Shown piece by piece: positions 17,971 through 26,942 of a stretch of DNA of 64,000 nucleotides. This stretch comes from Myxococcales bacterium (GTDB taxonomy: Bacteria > Myxococcota_A > Polyangia > Polyangiales > Polyangiaceae): assembly GCA_016794345.1 (NCBI GenBank), contig JAEUKE010000153.1, forward strand, positions 1 through 64,000. The letters run 5' to 3'. A model generated the notes under the pieces. That model searched no databases. It worked only from the letters and a program-made list of their open reading frames with translations, and had not been told where the DNA came from. How positions within the stretch are numbered: position 1 is the first letter of the stretch; each line of letters begins with the position of its first letter. Made by a program: the position numbers and the translations under genes.

Positions 17971-19077
17971 CTAGCGGCCTCCTTGCTTGCGACCTCGCGC
18001 GCGCGGAGTCGCGCGCGGAGGCTCTCGAGTGATTCGTCCTGACGAGCTGCCGGCCCAGCTGGGCTCGCCCGTCATCGTGGGCGGGCTGTCGTCGACCTCG
18101 GTCGGGTGATCCTCCGGGAACATGGCGGAGGACCCGGCGAACGAGAGGGAGACGGCGGCCGGGGGCGGCGGCGTCGTGCGCTTCTGCTGGGACGGCGGCA
18201 GCTTGGCCCGTGTGATGTTCGCGGGCTGGATCGCGCGCCAGGCCGCGAGCGCTTCCTCCGCCGAAGCGAAGCGCTTCTCCTTGTGGCGGTCGAGCGCGCG
18301 CTCGAGGAAACGCTCCACGCCCTGCGGCCACTTCTCTCCCGTCGCCTCCTCGAGGCGCGGCGCGTTGCGATCGAGCTTGAGCGAGACGAGCACCGCGGCG
18401 CTCGAGCCCTCGAACGGGAGACGCCCGGCGAGCGCGCGGAACGCCACGGCGCCGACCGCGTAGATGTCGGCCCGCTCGTCGGCGCGCGCCGCCCCGCGGA
18501 TCTGCTCGGGCGCCATGTACGCAAACGAGCCGAGCGTCGCGTCGAACGCGGTGAGCGTGGGCTCTTCCTTGGGGCGCCCCGTGATCTTGGAGATACCGAA
18601 GTCGAGGATCTTCGCGCGCTCGGGCTTCTTCGGATCGCCGGTGCGCTCGATGAAGATGTTGCCCGGCTTCAGATCGCGGTGGACGACGCCCGCCGAGTGC
18701 GCGGCGGCGAGCCCCCGCAACACGTCGTCGATGATCGGGCCGACCTCGCTGAGCGGGAGGTACTGCTCGCGCTTGAGCCGATCCGACAACGACTCGCCCG
18801 TCAGCTGCTCGAACACCAAGAGGTGTGTGCCGTCTTCCGTGGTGTTGACCTCGAGGAGCTGGCACACGAACGGGCTCTTGATCGCGCTCGTGATCTTCGC
18901 CTCACGCTCGAACCGCTTCACGAGGTCGGGCTTCATCGCGGCGCGCTGCAGGAGCACCTTGATGGCGACCTCCTGGCCTTTGCCGTCGGACGCCGCCCAG
19001 ACCTCGCCCATGCCGCCGCGACCGAGCAGGCGCGTGACGCGGTAGCCAGCAAGCGTGTCTCCGGGGTGGATCGGCAC
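17971..19077 (-). CDS. Cytoplasmic Ser/Thr protein kinase
   Basis: This 368-residue Hanks-type kinase has the loop LGRGGMGEVWAA, Lys in VAIKVLLQ, HRDLKPGN, DFGISK, the activation segment LGSFAYMAPEQIRG and DIYAVGAVAFRAL. The C-terminal 90 residues are a low-complexity Pro/Ser tail with many potential phosphorylation sites and no membrane segment. It starts at a GTG at 19077. The stop is directly followed by the start of the FHA-sigma54 activator gene with no intervening base, so kinase and FHA reader are made as a coupled pair. The phosphothreonine recognised by the FHA domain may lie in the kinase itself or in a third protein (inference). Confidence 0.9.
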   Translation of the reverse strand: MPIHPGDTLAGYRVTRLLGRGGMGEVWAASDGKGQEVAIKVLLQRAAMKPDLVKRFEREAKITSAIKSPFVCQLLEVNTTEDGTHLLVFEQLTGESLSDRLKREQYLPLSEVGPIIDDVLRGLAAAHSAGVVHRDLKPGNIFIERTGDPKKPERAKILDFGISKITGRPKEEPTLTAFDATLGSFAYMAPEQIRGAARADERADIYAVGAVAFRALAGRLPFEGSSAAVLVSLKLDRNAPRLEEATGEKWPQGVERFLERALDRHKEKRFASAEEALAAWRAIQPANITRAKLPPSQQKRTTPPPPAAVSLSFAGSSAMFPEDHPTEVDDSPPTMTGEPSWAGSSSGRITREPPRATPRARGRKQGGR

Positions 19078-19134
19078 CAGTCCTGGATCGGCAACGTACC
19101 GGCTTTTTGCTCCGGATTGAAACTAGAAAAACGA

Positions 19135-19146
19135 GGAAAGCTTTCC
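19135..19146. promoter_or_regulatory. Perfect palindrome in the divergent promoter region
   Basis: GGAAAGCTTTCC is a perfect 12-bp palindrome lying between the divergent kinase gene (start 19077, minus) and the small gene starting at 19198 (plus). The location suits an operator or shared regulator site, but no protein can be named. Convincing -35/-10 boxes were not found on either side. Confidence 0.25.
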
Positions 19147-19197
19147 GAGCCTTGCCCGATTGCCCAGGGGGGAAACCATGCCTAGTCTTCGCCGGGC

Positions 19198-19599
19198 ATG
19201 CCTCGAAGCGCGGAAGACGTCGAAAACTACCTCATCAAGCTCGCCCGCCCTTACGAGCGAGCTCCCGGCTGGACCCCGGAGCAGGGCTCGCTCCTGATCC
19301 GGCTGAGCGGCACCCTCGTCGCCGTCACGGTCTCGCCGCCCATCGCGACCGTGCACGTCGAGATCGGCCCGACCCCTGAAGACGAGAAGCACCAGCTGCG
19401 CCTCTACCGGCGCCTGCTCCAGCTGAACGCGACGGACCTGATGTACGCGGCGTACGGCATCGAAGACGGCCGCGTCGCGCTCTCCGCCGCCCTCGCGCTG
19501 GAGAACCTCGACGCCAACGAGATCGAAGCCGTCCTGTCCGACATCGAGGTCGCGCTCGCCCGTCACACCGCCGAGCTGGCGAGCGCCGCTCGCGACTGA
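19198..19599 (+). CDS. Small YbjN / T3SS-chaperone-like protein
   Basis: This 133-residue alpha-beta protein has an arrangement like CesT/YbjN chaperone folds. Beta-strands (SLLIRLSGTLVAVTVSPPIATVHVEI) are followed by helices including RLYRRLLQLNATDLMYAAYGIEDGRVAL and a closing helix. It has no signal peptide or membrane segment and no catalytic motif. The fold guess rests on pattern similarity and needs a structural search. It sits 48 bp upstream of pspA on the same strand and they are probably co-transcribed, suggesting a role beside PspA at the membrane. Confidence 0.65.
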   Translation: MPRSAEDVENYLIKLARPYERAPGWTPEQGSLLIRLSGTLVAVTVSPPIATVHVEIGPTPEDEKHQLRLYRRLLQLNATDLMYAAYGIEDGRVALSAALALENLDANEIEAVLSDIEVALARHTAELASAARD

Positions 19600-19647
19600 C
19601 CTCCCCGGCCGCTACTATCCGCCTGAGCCTCCCTACTCCGGAGCCCC

Positions 19648-20493
<846 letters not shown>

Positions 20494-20546
20494 CCTCTCG
20501 CCCAGGCTGGCTCGAGCCTCCGGCGACTGCCGCGTGATCCTGCGAT

Positions 20547-20584
20547 TTCCCCCCCGAGCCCCCCTCGGCGAGCCGAGGGGGGAA
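20547..20584 (+). repeat. C6-TC / GA-G6 hairpin repeat, copy 1
   Basis: C6-TCGGC (20559-20569) pairs with GCCGA-G6 (20572-20582) through an 11-bp perfect stem with a GA loop, preceded by a second C-run. It lies 54 bp after the pspA stop and 75 bp before the next start, so it could also act as a transcript-end structure. It belongs to a family of similar elements at 25.6, 35.0, 38.8, 47.1 and 49.9 kb. Confidence 0.75.
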
Positions 20585-20658
20585 CCCGCGCGTTGGGGAT
20601 TTGTCGAACCGGCGCCTTGTGAGATTTTGAAGGCCCGTCCGTCTGACGAGCCCGCCCC

Positions 20659-22542
20659 ATGATGCGCCCCGCTCTCCTGCTCTCCGTCGCCTTCGCCTTC
20701 GTCGCGGCCCCGGCCTCGGCCGCGGCCCTCCGCATCGACAAGCTGGAGAAGCTCCCCTCGCTCGACGGCGTCCCCGGCGAGTGGCCTCGCGAGCTCGGCA
20801 AGCTCGGCGCCACGAAGGGGACGGCGTCTGCAGCCGATCTGTCGGGCAAGGCGGCCGTCGCGTACGACGACAAAGACGTCTACATCGCGGTCGACGTGAC
20901 CGACGACGTCTTCAAGGGCGGCGCCGGAGGGGACAGGGTCGAGCTCACGTTGGTGGTCGGCTCCCAGGAGACCACTGTCGTGCTCGTGCCCGGCCTCCCG
21001 GGAAAGAGCGCGGGCAAGGCCACGGTCGGCGGGGCCGACGTGAAGGGCGCGAAGGTCGTCGAGGCCCCGCGCAAAGGCGGCTGGACGCTCGAGGCCAAGG
21101 TCCCCTGGTCGGCCATCGCCGGCGCCTCCACGCTCCGCGTCGGGCTCCGCGGCGGCGTCTTCGTACACGACGTCGACGGTGGCTCGGTGGACGCGGTGAT
21201 CGGCACCCACAACACGCAGCAGGGCTCGAGCCTGCCCGCCATCCTCACCACGCCCGAGCAGGCCCTGACGGACGGCCTGATCAAGGACAAGAAGCTCTCG
21301 TCGAGCCCCGCGTTCCAGGGGACCGCCAACGTCGTGGGCGACGGCATGCTCGAGCGCGTGATGGTCTTCGACAACTACCTCGTCGTGCTCGGCCCGACCT
21401 TCCGAAAGGGCACCGAGTACTACTACGCGGACATGAACGTCTCGGGCTCGGCGATGAAGGTGCTCGGCCTGGAGACGCGGGATCTGGACGGCGACGGCCG
21501 GCACGACCTGGTCTTCCGGAAGCGCTTCACGAAGTCCGGCAGCAAGACATCGCGCGACGTCCTGCAGGCCCAGTCGTTCGGCACCGCCGACACGCCGGAG
21601 GTCGTCTTCATCCACGAGATCGGGATCACGAACCCGAAGGGCAACATCACGAACGAGGTCGGCTTCTCGTCCGAAAATAACACGACCGTCATCACAATTC
21701 GGCCCGGGGCGGCCAAGGGCCTCGAGGAGGCCACCTACGACGAGCCCCGCGAGGCGTCGTTCGACGGGCTGCTCTTGCCCTGGGGATCGATCGAGAGCCA
21801 GACCTACAAATGGAAAGGCAAGGGCTTCACCAAAGCCTCCGAGAAGACCCGGGCCAAGCCGGCTGGTGCGACCGAGACGCCGGTCGCGCCGCCGACGCCG
21901 GAGAAGCCGCCCGCCGCGCCGCCTCCGCCCGACACCGCGAAGGTCTACGCCCTCTACAAGAAGGACCGGGGCATCAGCGGGAGCGCGCGCTTCGATCTGT
22001 CGGGCGATCTCGAGGGTGACACGAAGATCGAGCGGGTCGTCGTTCACGACGCGAAGGCGCCGGAGCTCGCCGTCTTCGGTCCCGGGCACAAAAAGGGTGC
22101 GGGCTACTCGTTCACCACGCTCCCGTTTGCTTCGGGAAGCGACATCAAGAACGTCAGCCTTCGCGACGCCACCGGCGACAAGAAGGCCGAGATCGTCGTG
22201 CGCGGCGTGCTCAAGGCGAAGGGCCCCAAAAACGAGGAGGTCGAGCGCGAGATCGAGCTCGTCTACCGCGTCAGCGCCGAGGGCGTGAAGCGGGTCTTCG
22301 GGGCCGAGGTGGGGCGAGCCATGGGCAAAAACAAGATCATCGGCTCCATCGCCTACGAGTCGCAGAAGGGCTCCTTCTTCGTCGTGCTGAGCGCCGGCAA
22401 GGCCGTCGGCTTCACCAAGGAGAGCTACCCCTTCAACCAGGACACGAGCGCGGTCGGCGGGCTCGAGCCGCTTCTGCTCCCGTGGTCGGACACGAAGACC
22501 CTCCGGTACAAGTGGACAGGCTCGGGGTTCGAGAAGCAGTGA
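20659..22542 (+). CDS. Secreted protein with CBM9-like domain, unknown function
   Basis: This 627-residue exported protein has a signal peptide (MMRPALLLSVAFAFVAAPASAAA). An N-terminal beta-sandwich resembles carbohydrate-binding family 9-type domains (SLDGVPGEWPREL ... VAYDDKDVYIAVDVTDDVF ... WTLEAKVPWSAI). Two beta-rich modules separated by a Pro-rich linker (APPTPEKPPAAPPPPDT) follow; each has a DLDGDGRHDLVFRK or GDLEGDTKIER type segment and an RYKWxGxGF-like ending. The modules look duplicated. No catalytic motif was recognised. Its role is unknown, possibly polysaccharide binding in the periplasm or on the surface. Confidence 0.75.
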   Translation: MMRPALLLSVAFAFVAAPASAAALRIDKLEKLPSLDGVPGEWPRELGKLGATKGTASAADLSGKAAVAYDDKDVYIAVDVTDDVFKGGAGGDRVELTLVVGSQETTVVLVPGLPGKSAGKATVGGADVKGAKVVEAPRKGGWTLEAKVPWSAIAGASTLRVGLRGGVFVHDVDGGSVDAVIGTHNTQQGSSLPAILTTPEQALTDGLIKDKKLSSSPAFQGTANVVGDGMLERVMVFDNYLVVLGPTFRKGTEYYYADMNVSGSAMKVLGLETRDLDGDGRHDLVFRKRFTKSGSKTSRDVLQAQSFGTADTPEVVFIHEIGITNPKGNITNEVGFSSENNTTVITIRPGAAKGLEEATYDEPREASFDGLLLPWGSIESQTYKWKGKGFTKASEKTRAKPAGATETPVAPPTPEKPPAAPPPPDTAKVYALYKKDRGISGSARFDLSGDLEGDTKIERVVVHDAKAPELAVFGPGHKKGAGYSFTTLPFASGSDIKNVSLRDATGDKKAEIVVRGVLKAKGPKNEEVEREIELVYRVSAEGVKRVFGAEVGRAMGKNKIIGSIAYESQKGSFFVVLSAGKAVGFTKESYPFNQDTSAVGGLEPLLLPWSDTKTLRYKWTGSGFEKQ

Positions 22543-22631
22543 CGGATGGCCGCGTAGTCCGCTTCGCACCTGACCGACGAACTTTCGACGCGTCGAGCCG
22601 ATTTGCTCCCTGCTGAGCTACGAGGGAATCG

Positions 22632-22708
22632 TTGAAAAGGCTTCAAAACGGCTGATCCCTGCTTTTTGCTTGGTCCTGGCCCGGCTTTCGCTTAAGGCCA
22701 GCCCTGGC
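22632..22708 (+). promoter_or_regulatory. Inverted repeats upstream of the lipid operon
   Basis: TTGAA-N5-TTCAA (22632-22646) and GCCAG-CC-CTGGC (22697-22708) are both perfect inverted repeats in the 172-bp gap before the fatty acyl-AMP ligase start at 22715. Either could bind a regulator of fatty-acid genes. No strong -35/-10 pair or ribosome binding site was found, so regulation is unresolved. Confidence 0.25.
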
Positions 22709-22714
22709 AGTTCC

Positions 22715-24472
22715 ATGCGGTCCTTCGTCGAAGTCCTTCGCGACAACGCCGTCCACTCCGATCGCGCCGTGACGTTCGTCCGCGCCAACGGGGAGGAGCG
22801 TCGGGTCAGCTTCCCCGAGCTGTGGACCATCGCGCGCCAGCGCGCGCGAGCCCTCTACGCGCTGGGGCTGAAGAAGGGCGATCGGGTCGCCCTCGTCCTG
22901 CCGGAGCCTGACGAGTTCGTCCTGACGTTCATGGGCTGCCTAACGGCCGGCATCGTGGCCGTCCCCATGTACCCGCCTCAAACGCTCGCGAAGATGGAGG
23001 CGTACGGCGACACCGTTCGCCACATCCTCACCGCGAGCGGCGCGCGCGCCCTCGTCACCAGCGAGAGCCTGAAGGCCCTCATGGGCGAGCACCTCGCCGG
23101 CACGACCGGCGCCGACCTGCTCGTCGAGTCCCAGGTCCACGGCACGCCCGGCGAGGACGAAGCCCCGGAGCCCGTCTCGCTCGACGACCTCGCATTCCTG
23201 CAGTTCACGAGCGGCAGCACGTCGAAGCCGAAGGGCGTGATGGTCACGTTCGGCAACCTCGCCGCGAACGCGCACGCCATCATGGTCGACGGGCTCAAGT
23301 CCACCCCGGCGGACAAGGGCGTCTCGTGGCTGCCGCTCTACCACGACATGGGCCTCATCGGCTTCGTGGTGGCGCCGCTCTACACCCTGGTACAGGTGAT
23401 GTTCCTTCCGACGATGAGCTTCATCCGTCGGCCTTCGGTCTGGCTGGACGCGATCCATCGCCACCGCGCCACAATCACCTTCGCCCCGAACTTCGCCTAC
23501 GCGCTCGCGACGCGCGCCGTGACAGACGCACAGTCGAAGGACTGGGACCTGTCCTGCATGCGCGCGCTCGGCTGCGGCGCCGAGCCGATCCAGGCGGACG
23601 TGCTGCGCGGCTTCCTGAAGCGCTTCGAGAAGAACGGGCTCGCCCCGACCAGCGCCCTGCCGAGCTACGGCATGGCGGAGGCCACGCTCGCGATCACCTT
23701 CTGGGACATCGAGAAGGAGCTGCGCTCGGACACGGTGGACGTGAGCAAGATGCGCGCGGGAGAGGCGGTCCCCGGCGAGGGCATGGAGCTCGTCGCCTGC
23801 GGCAAGCCCTTCCCCGGCCACGAGCTCAAGGTCGCCGCGCCCGACGGCGCGCCGCTCGGAGAGCGCAAGGTCGGCGAGGTCTGGGTCCGAGGGCCGAGCG
23901 TCACGAAGGGCTATTACGGCGACGCGGCGGCGACGGAAGAGGCGTTCTCCGGCGACTGGCTGAAGACCGGCGATCTCGGCTACCTGGCCGACGGAGAGCT
24001 CTATCTCTGCGGCCGCGCGAAGGACCTCATCATCCTCAACGGGAAGAACTATTACCCGCAGGACATCGAGGCGGTCGTGTCTCGTGCGGCCGGCGTCCGC
24101 GACGGCCAGTGCGTGGCCTTCAGCGTGCTGAGCGACGACGGCGGCGAGCACTGCGTGATCGTGGCCGAGGCGAAGATCGGCCCGCGCGCCGGCACCATGG
24201 CCGACATCATCGCGAGCATCGTCCAGCTCGTGCGCGCCGAGATCGGCATCGTTCCCGGCGAGGTTCACCTCATCAAGCGGGGCACGTTGCCGAAGACGTC
24301 GAGCGGCAAGGTCCGCCGGCGCGAGGCGAAGCGCCGGCTCGAAGCCGGAGAGCTCGAGCTCCTCGTCGAGGGCGAGACGTCGCCCGACAGCTTGCCGCCC
24401 CCTCCCGCAGAGGGAGCGGCCCCCATGGAGGCGAAGAGCCTCGTCCCGAGAAGCAGCAGCGCGGAGGTATAG
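22715..24472 (+). CDS. Fatty acyl-AMP ligase (FAAL)
   Basis: FAALs activate fatty acids as acyl-adenylates and load them on carrier proteins instead of CoA. This 585-residue protein has the P-loop-like motif FTSGSTSKPKGVMVT, the FAAL-typical SWLPLYHDMGLIG, YGMAEATLAITF and a C-terminal GRAKDLIILNGKNYYPQDIE domain with Lys in SSGKVRRREAK. The SWLPxYHDMGLIG and GKNxYPQDIE patterns separate FAALs from CoA ligases. The ATG at 22715 gives the family N-terminus. It is the first gene of a tight four-gene operon with a methyltransferase, an acyl carrier protein and a ketosynthase, whose spacing (2-10 bp) implies one pathway. Confidence 0.93.
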   Translation: MRSFVEVLRDNAVHSDRAVTFVRANGEERRVSFPELWTIARQRARALYALGLKKGDRVALVLPEPDEFVLTFMGCLTAGIVAVPMYPPQTLAKMEAYGDTVRHILTASGARALVTSESLKALMGEHLAGTTGADLLVESQVHGTPGEDEAPEPVSLDDLAFLQFTSGSTSKPKGVMVTFGNLAANAHAIMVDGLKSTPADKGVSWLPLYHDMGLIGFVVAPLYTLVQVMFLPTMSFIRRPSVWLDAIHRHRATITFAPNFAYALATRAVTDAQSKDWDLSCMRALGCGAEPIQADVLRGFLKRFEKNGLAPTSALPSYGMAEATLAITFWDIEKELRSDTVDVSKMRAGEAVPGEGMELVACGKPFPGHELKVAAPDGAPLGERKVGEVWVRGPSVTKGYYGDAAATEEAFSGDWLKTGDLGYLADGELYLCGRAKDLIILNGKNYYPQDIEAVVSRAAGVRDGQCVAFSVLSDDGGEHCVIVAEAKIGPRAGTMADIIASIVQLVRAEIGIVPGEVHLIKRGTLPKTSSGKVRRREAKRRLEAGELELLVEGETSPDSLPPPPAEGAAPMEAKSLVPRSSSAEV

Positions 24473-24474
24473 CG

Positions 24475-25329
24475 GTGGGATCGACGAAGGCCGAAGTCGA
24501 GGTCAGCTACGACGTCTCGAACGAGTTTTTCCGGCTCTGGCTGGACGAGCGCATGAACTACACGTGCGCCGTCTACGAGAGCTGGGACCAGCCGCTCGAG
24601 GCGGCGCAGCTCAACAAGCTGAAGATCCTCTCGGATTTCGCGAAGGTCACGCCCGAGAAGCGGATCCTCGACATCGGGTGCGGCTGGGGCGCCTGCGTCG
24701 AGTACCTGTCGACGACCCGCAAGGTGAAGGAGGCGGTCGGCATCACCCTCTCGTCCGCGATGGCCGACGAGGTGAACGCCCGCAAGATCCCCAATGTCAC
24801 GGTCGTCGCGAACGACTTCCGTACCTGGGAGCCGGCGGAGAAGTTCGACGGCCTCATCTCGATCTGCATGATGGATCACCTCTGCTCGCCGGAGGAGGCG
24901 CGGCAGGGCAAAGCCATCGACATCTACCGGCAGTTTTTCAAGAAGTGCTGGGAGATCACGACCCCGGGCTCGTGGTTCGGGCTGCAGACCATCCTGCGCA
25001 ACCGCACGCCCCGGCGCGGCAAGGACCTCGAGGACATCTTCTGGGTCACGCACAACATCTTCCCGGGCGGCCTCAACCCGCGCCTGGAGGACATCATCCA
25101 GGCGGTGAACCCCTACTGGGAGGTCGTCACCTGCCACACGCGCCGCGAGCACTACGGCAAGACCACCGGCGAGTGGCAGCGCAGGCTGCGCTTGAACGAA
25201 AAGACGATCCGTAGCAAGTGGGGGGACAAGCTCTTCGAGGACTACGACCGGTACCTCGGTACCTGTGTCACCGCCTTCGAGAAGCACTACAGCTCCCTGG
25301 CGCAGTACGAGCTCCGCCGCATCGACTGA
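24475..25329 (+). CDS. CFA-synthase-like SAM methyltransferase
   Basis: This 284-residue protein resembles cyclopropane fatty-acid synthases and mycolic-acid cyclopropanases. The N-terminal signature YDVSNEFFRLWLDERMNYTCAVY is followed by the SAM-binding ILDIGCGWG, an EAVGITLS segment and a conserved ICMMDHL region. CFA enzymes use SAM and an alkene lipid to make a cyclopropane or methyl branch. It is shorter than E. coli Cfa because the N-terminal lipid-binding extension is missing, so it may act on an ACP-bound chain rather than on membrane phospholipid (inference). A GTG start at 24475 has a strong GGAGG upstream, and only 2 bp separate it from the FAAL stop. Confidence 0.88.
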   Translation: MGSTKAEVEVSYDVSNEFFRLWLDERMNYTCAVYESWDQPLEAAQLNKLKILSDFAKVTPEKRILDIGCGWGACVEYLSTTRKVKEAVGITLSSAMADEVNARKIPNVTVVANDFRTWEPAEKFDGLISICMMDHLCSPEEARQGKAIDIYRQFFKKCWEITTPGSWFGLQTILRNRTPRRGKDLEDIFWVTHNIFPGGLNPRLEDIIQAVNPYWEVVTCHTRREHYGKTTGEWQRRLRLNEKTIRSKWGDKLFEDYDRYLGTCVTAFEKHYSSLAQYELRRID

Positions 25330-25338
25330 GGGTTTGAA

Positions 25339-25581
25339 ATGGCCGACAAGAAGGATCTCTTGAGCATGTTCAAGGTCGTCGCTGCGCGCATCGACAAGCG
25401 CCAGTTCGACAACGTGACGACCGAGTCGAAGATCACCGAGCTGGGCATCGACTCCCTCTCGATGATGCAGATCGTGGGCGAGATGGAGACGGAGCTCGGC
25501 GTCATGATCCCCGACGAGGATCTGGTCGAGCTCCAGACCGTCGGCGATCTGGTGAAGAAGATCGAGGCTCGGCTAGCCTGA
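25339..25581 (+). CDS. Acyl carrier protein
   Basis: This 80-residue acidic helical protein carries ELGIDSLSMMQIVGEME, in which the Ser of DSL is the 4'-phosphopantetheine site. It is a stand-alone type-II carrier, distinct from housekeeping AcpP. The gene lies 9 bp after the methyltransferase and 9 bp before the ketosynthase, so it is the likely acceptor of acyl groups from the FAAL and the carrier used by the other two enzymes. Confidence 0.92.
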   Translation: MADKKDLLSMFKVVAARIDKRQFDNVTTESKITELGIDSLSMMQIVGEMETELGVMIPDEDLVELQTVGDLVKKIEARLA

Positions 25582-25590
25582 TAGCCGGCC

Positions 25591-26928
25591 ATGAGCGCGG
25601 TCCCCGTGGATTCACCCCCCCTGCCCCCCTCACGGAGTGAGGGGGGAGGACGGCGTCGAGTGGTCGTCACCGGCGTCGGGATGGTGACGCCGCTCGGCCA
25701 CGACGCCGAGTCGACCTGGAGCGCCCTCTGCGAAGGGCGCTCCGGCGTCTCGTTCATCACGGACTTCCCGACCGAGAAGCTGCGCAGCGACATCGCCGCG
25801 AGCGTCCGCGACTACGACCCGAAGAAACACCTCTCCTCGAAGGAGAGCGACATCTACGGGCGCGTCGTGCCGTTTGCCCTCGGCGCGGCGATCGAGGCGC
25901 TCGCGCAAGCCGGCCTCGACAACCCCAAGGCGGAGGGGGAGGTTGCCCGCCCCGGGGACACGTCCCGGCTCGGCGCCGATCCGGCGCGCGTGGGGTGTTT
26001 GATGTCGACCGGCCAGGGCGCCGTCGACATCTTCGAGCAGCAGATCCTGAAGAGCGCCGAGCGCGGCCCCCGCGCCGTCTCGCCGTTCTTCATCCCCAGC
26101 GTGATGCTGAACGTCGTCTCGGCGCTCGTGAGCATGCGCTACGGGCTGATGGGGCCGAGCTACAACATCGCGAGCGCCTGCGCGACCGGCACGCACTCCA
26201 TCGCCACGAGCGCGCTGATGATCGAGGCGGGCGAGGCCGACGTGATGGTCGCCGGTGGCTGCGAGGCGGCGACGCGGCTCAACACGGTCGCCGGCTTCGG
26301 GAACGCGCGGGCGCTCGGGAGGAGCATCGACGGCGACCCGACGAAGACGAGCCGGCCCTTCGACAAGAAGCGGAACGGCTTCGTCATGGGCGAAGGTGCA
26401 GGCGCGCTCGTCCTCGAGGAGGAGGAGCACGCGAAGAAGCGCGGCGCGAGGATCCTCGCGCGGCTCTCCGGCTTCGGCATGACCTCGGACGGCTACCACC
26501 TCACCGGCCCTCACGCGGAAGGGCTCGGCCTCCGCCTCGCCATCGAGCGCGCTCTCGCGCGCGCGGGCATCGGCCCTGGCGACATCGGCTACATCAACCC
26601 GCACGCGACGAGCACCCCGCAAGGAGACGTGGCCGAGGTCGCTGCGCTCCGTCAGGTGTTCGGCGACGCCCTCGCCGCCGTCCCGGTCAGCGCGACGAAG
26701 TCGATGCTCGGCCACCTCCTCGGCGGCGCGGGCGGCGTGGAGTCGGCGGTGACGGTCCTCTCCATCCGGGACCAGAAGCTCCACCCCTCGATCAACGTCG
26801 ACGAGCTCGACCCGGAGCTCGCGCTGCGGCTCGTGCGGGAGCAGACGCCGGCGGACGTGCGCTACGCGCTCAAGATCTCGGCTGGCTTCGGCGGCCACAA
26901 CTGCGCGCTGGTGTTCGGGCGCGCCTAG
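25591..26928 (+). CDS. Beta-ketoacyl-ACP synthase (FabF-like)
   Basis: This condensing enzyme, about 445 residues from the ATG at 25591, has the N-terminal VVVTGVGMVTPLGHD, catalytic Cys in SACATGTHSIA, first His in NPHATSTPQGD and second His in KSMLGHLLGGAGG. The full Cys-His-His triad means it should extend an acyl chain. The first ~23 codons (..SPPLPPSRSEGG..) are encoded by a dispersed hairpin repeat, and a GTG at 25660 with GGAGGA upstream is a plausible real start that gives a normal FabF N-terminus. The gene belongs to the FAAL operon, but the product length and structure are unknown. Confidence 0.92.
   Translation: MSAVPVDSPPLPPSRSEGGGRRRVVVTGVGMVTPLGHDAESTWSALCEGRSGVSFITDFPTEKLRSDIAASVRDYDPKKHLSSKESDIYGRVVPFALGAAIEALAQAGLDNPKAEGEVARPGDTSRLGADPARVGCLMSTGQGAVDIFEQQILKSAERGPRAVSPFFIPSVMLNVVSALVSMRYGLMGPSYNIASACATGTHSIATSALMIEAGEADVMVAGGCEAATRLNTVAGFGNARALGRSIDGDPTKTSRPFDKKRNGFVMGEGAGALVLEEEEHAKKRGARILARLSGFGMTSDGYHLTGPHAEGLGLRLAIERALARAGIGPGDIGYINPHATSTPQGDVAEVAALRQVFGDALAAVPVSATKSMLGHLLGGAGGVESAVTVLSIRDQKLHPSINVDELDPELALRLVREQTPADVRYALKISAGFGGHNCALVFGRA
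25611..25646 (+). repeat. C6-TC / GA-G6 hairpin repeat, copy 2
   Basis: C6-TCAC (25624-25633) pairs with GTGA-G6 (25637-25646) as a 10-bp stem with a GGA loop, preceded by TTCA and a C-run. The copy lies within the first codons of the ketosynthase gene and encodes SPPLPPSRSEGG. Its right arm continues as GGAGGA, a Shine-Dalgarno-like sequence 9 bp before GTG 25660. Confidence 0.8.
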
Positions 26929-26942
26929 AGCCGGCGCGGCTC
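26928..26942. terminator. Short hairpin between convergent stops
   Basis: GAGCCG-GCG-CGGCTC is a perfect 6-bp stem lying exactly between the ketosynthase stop and the histidine-kinase stop. It is small and lacks T-tracts, so termination is only suggested by its location. Confidence 0.25.

Noticed and set aside
20547..20584. Reading the first C-rich hairpin as an intrinsic terminator of pspA
   Set aside because: There is no T-tract after the stem and the same structure recurs elsewhere at gene starts, so it is treated as a repeat family, though a termination role for this copy is not excluded.
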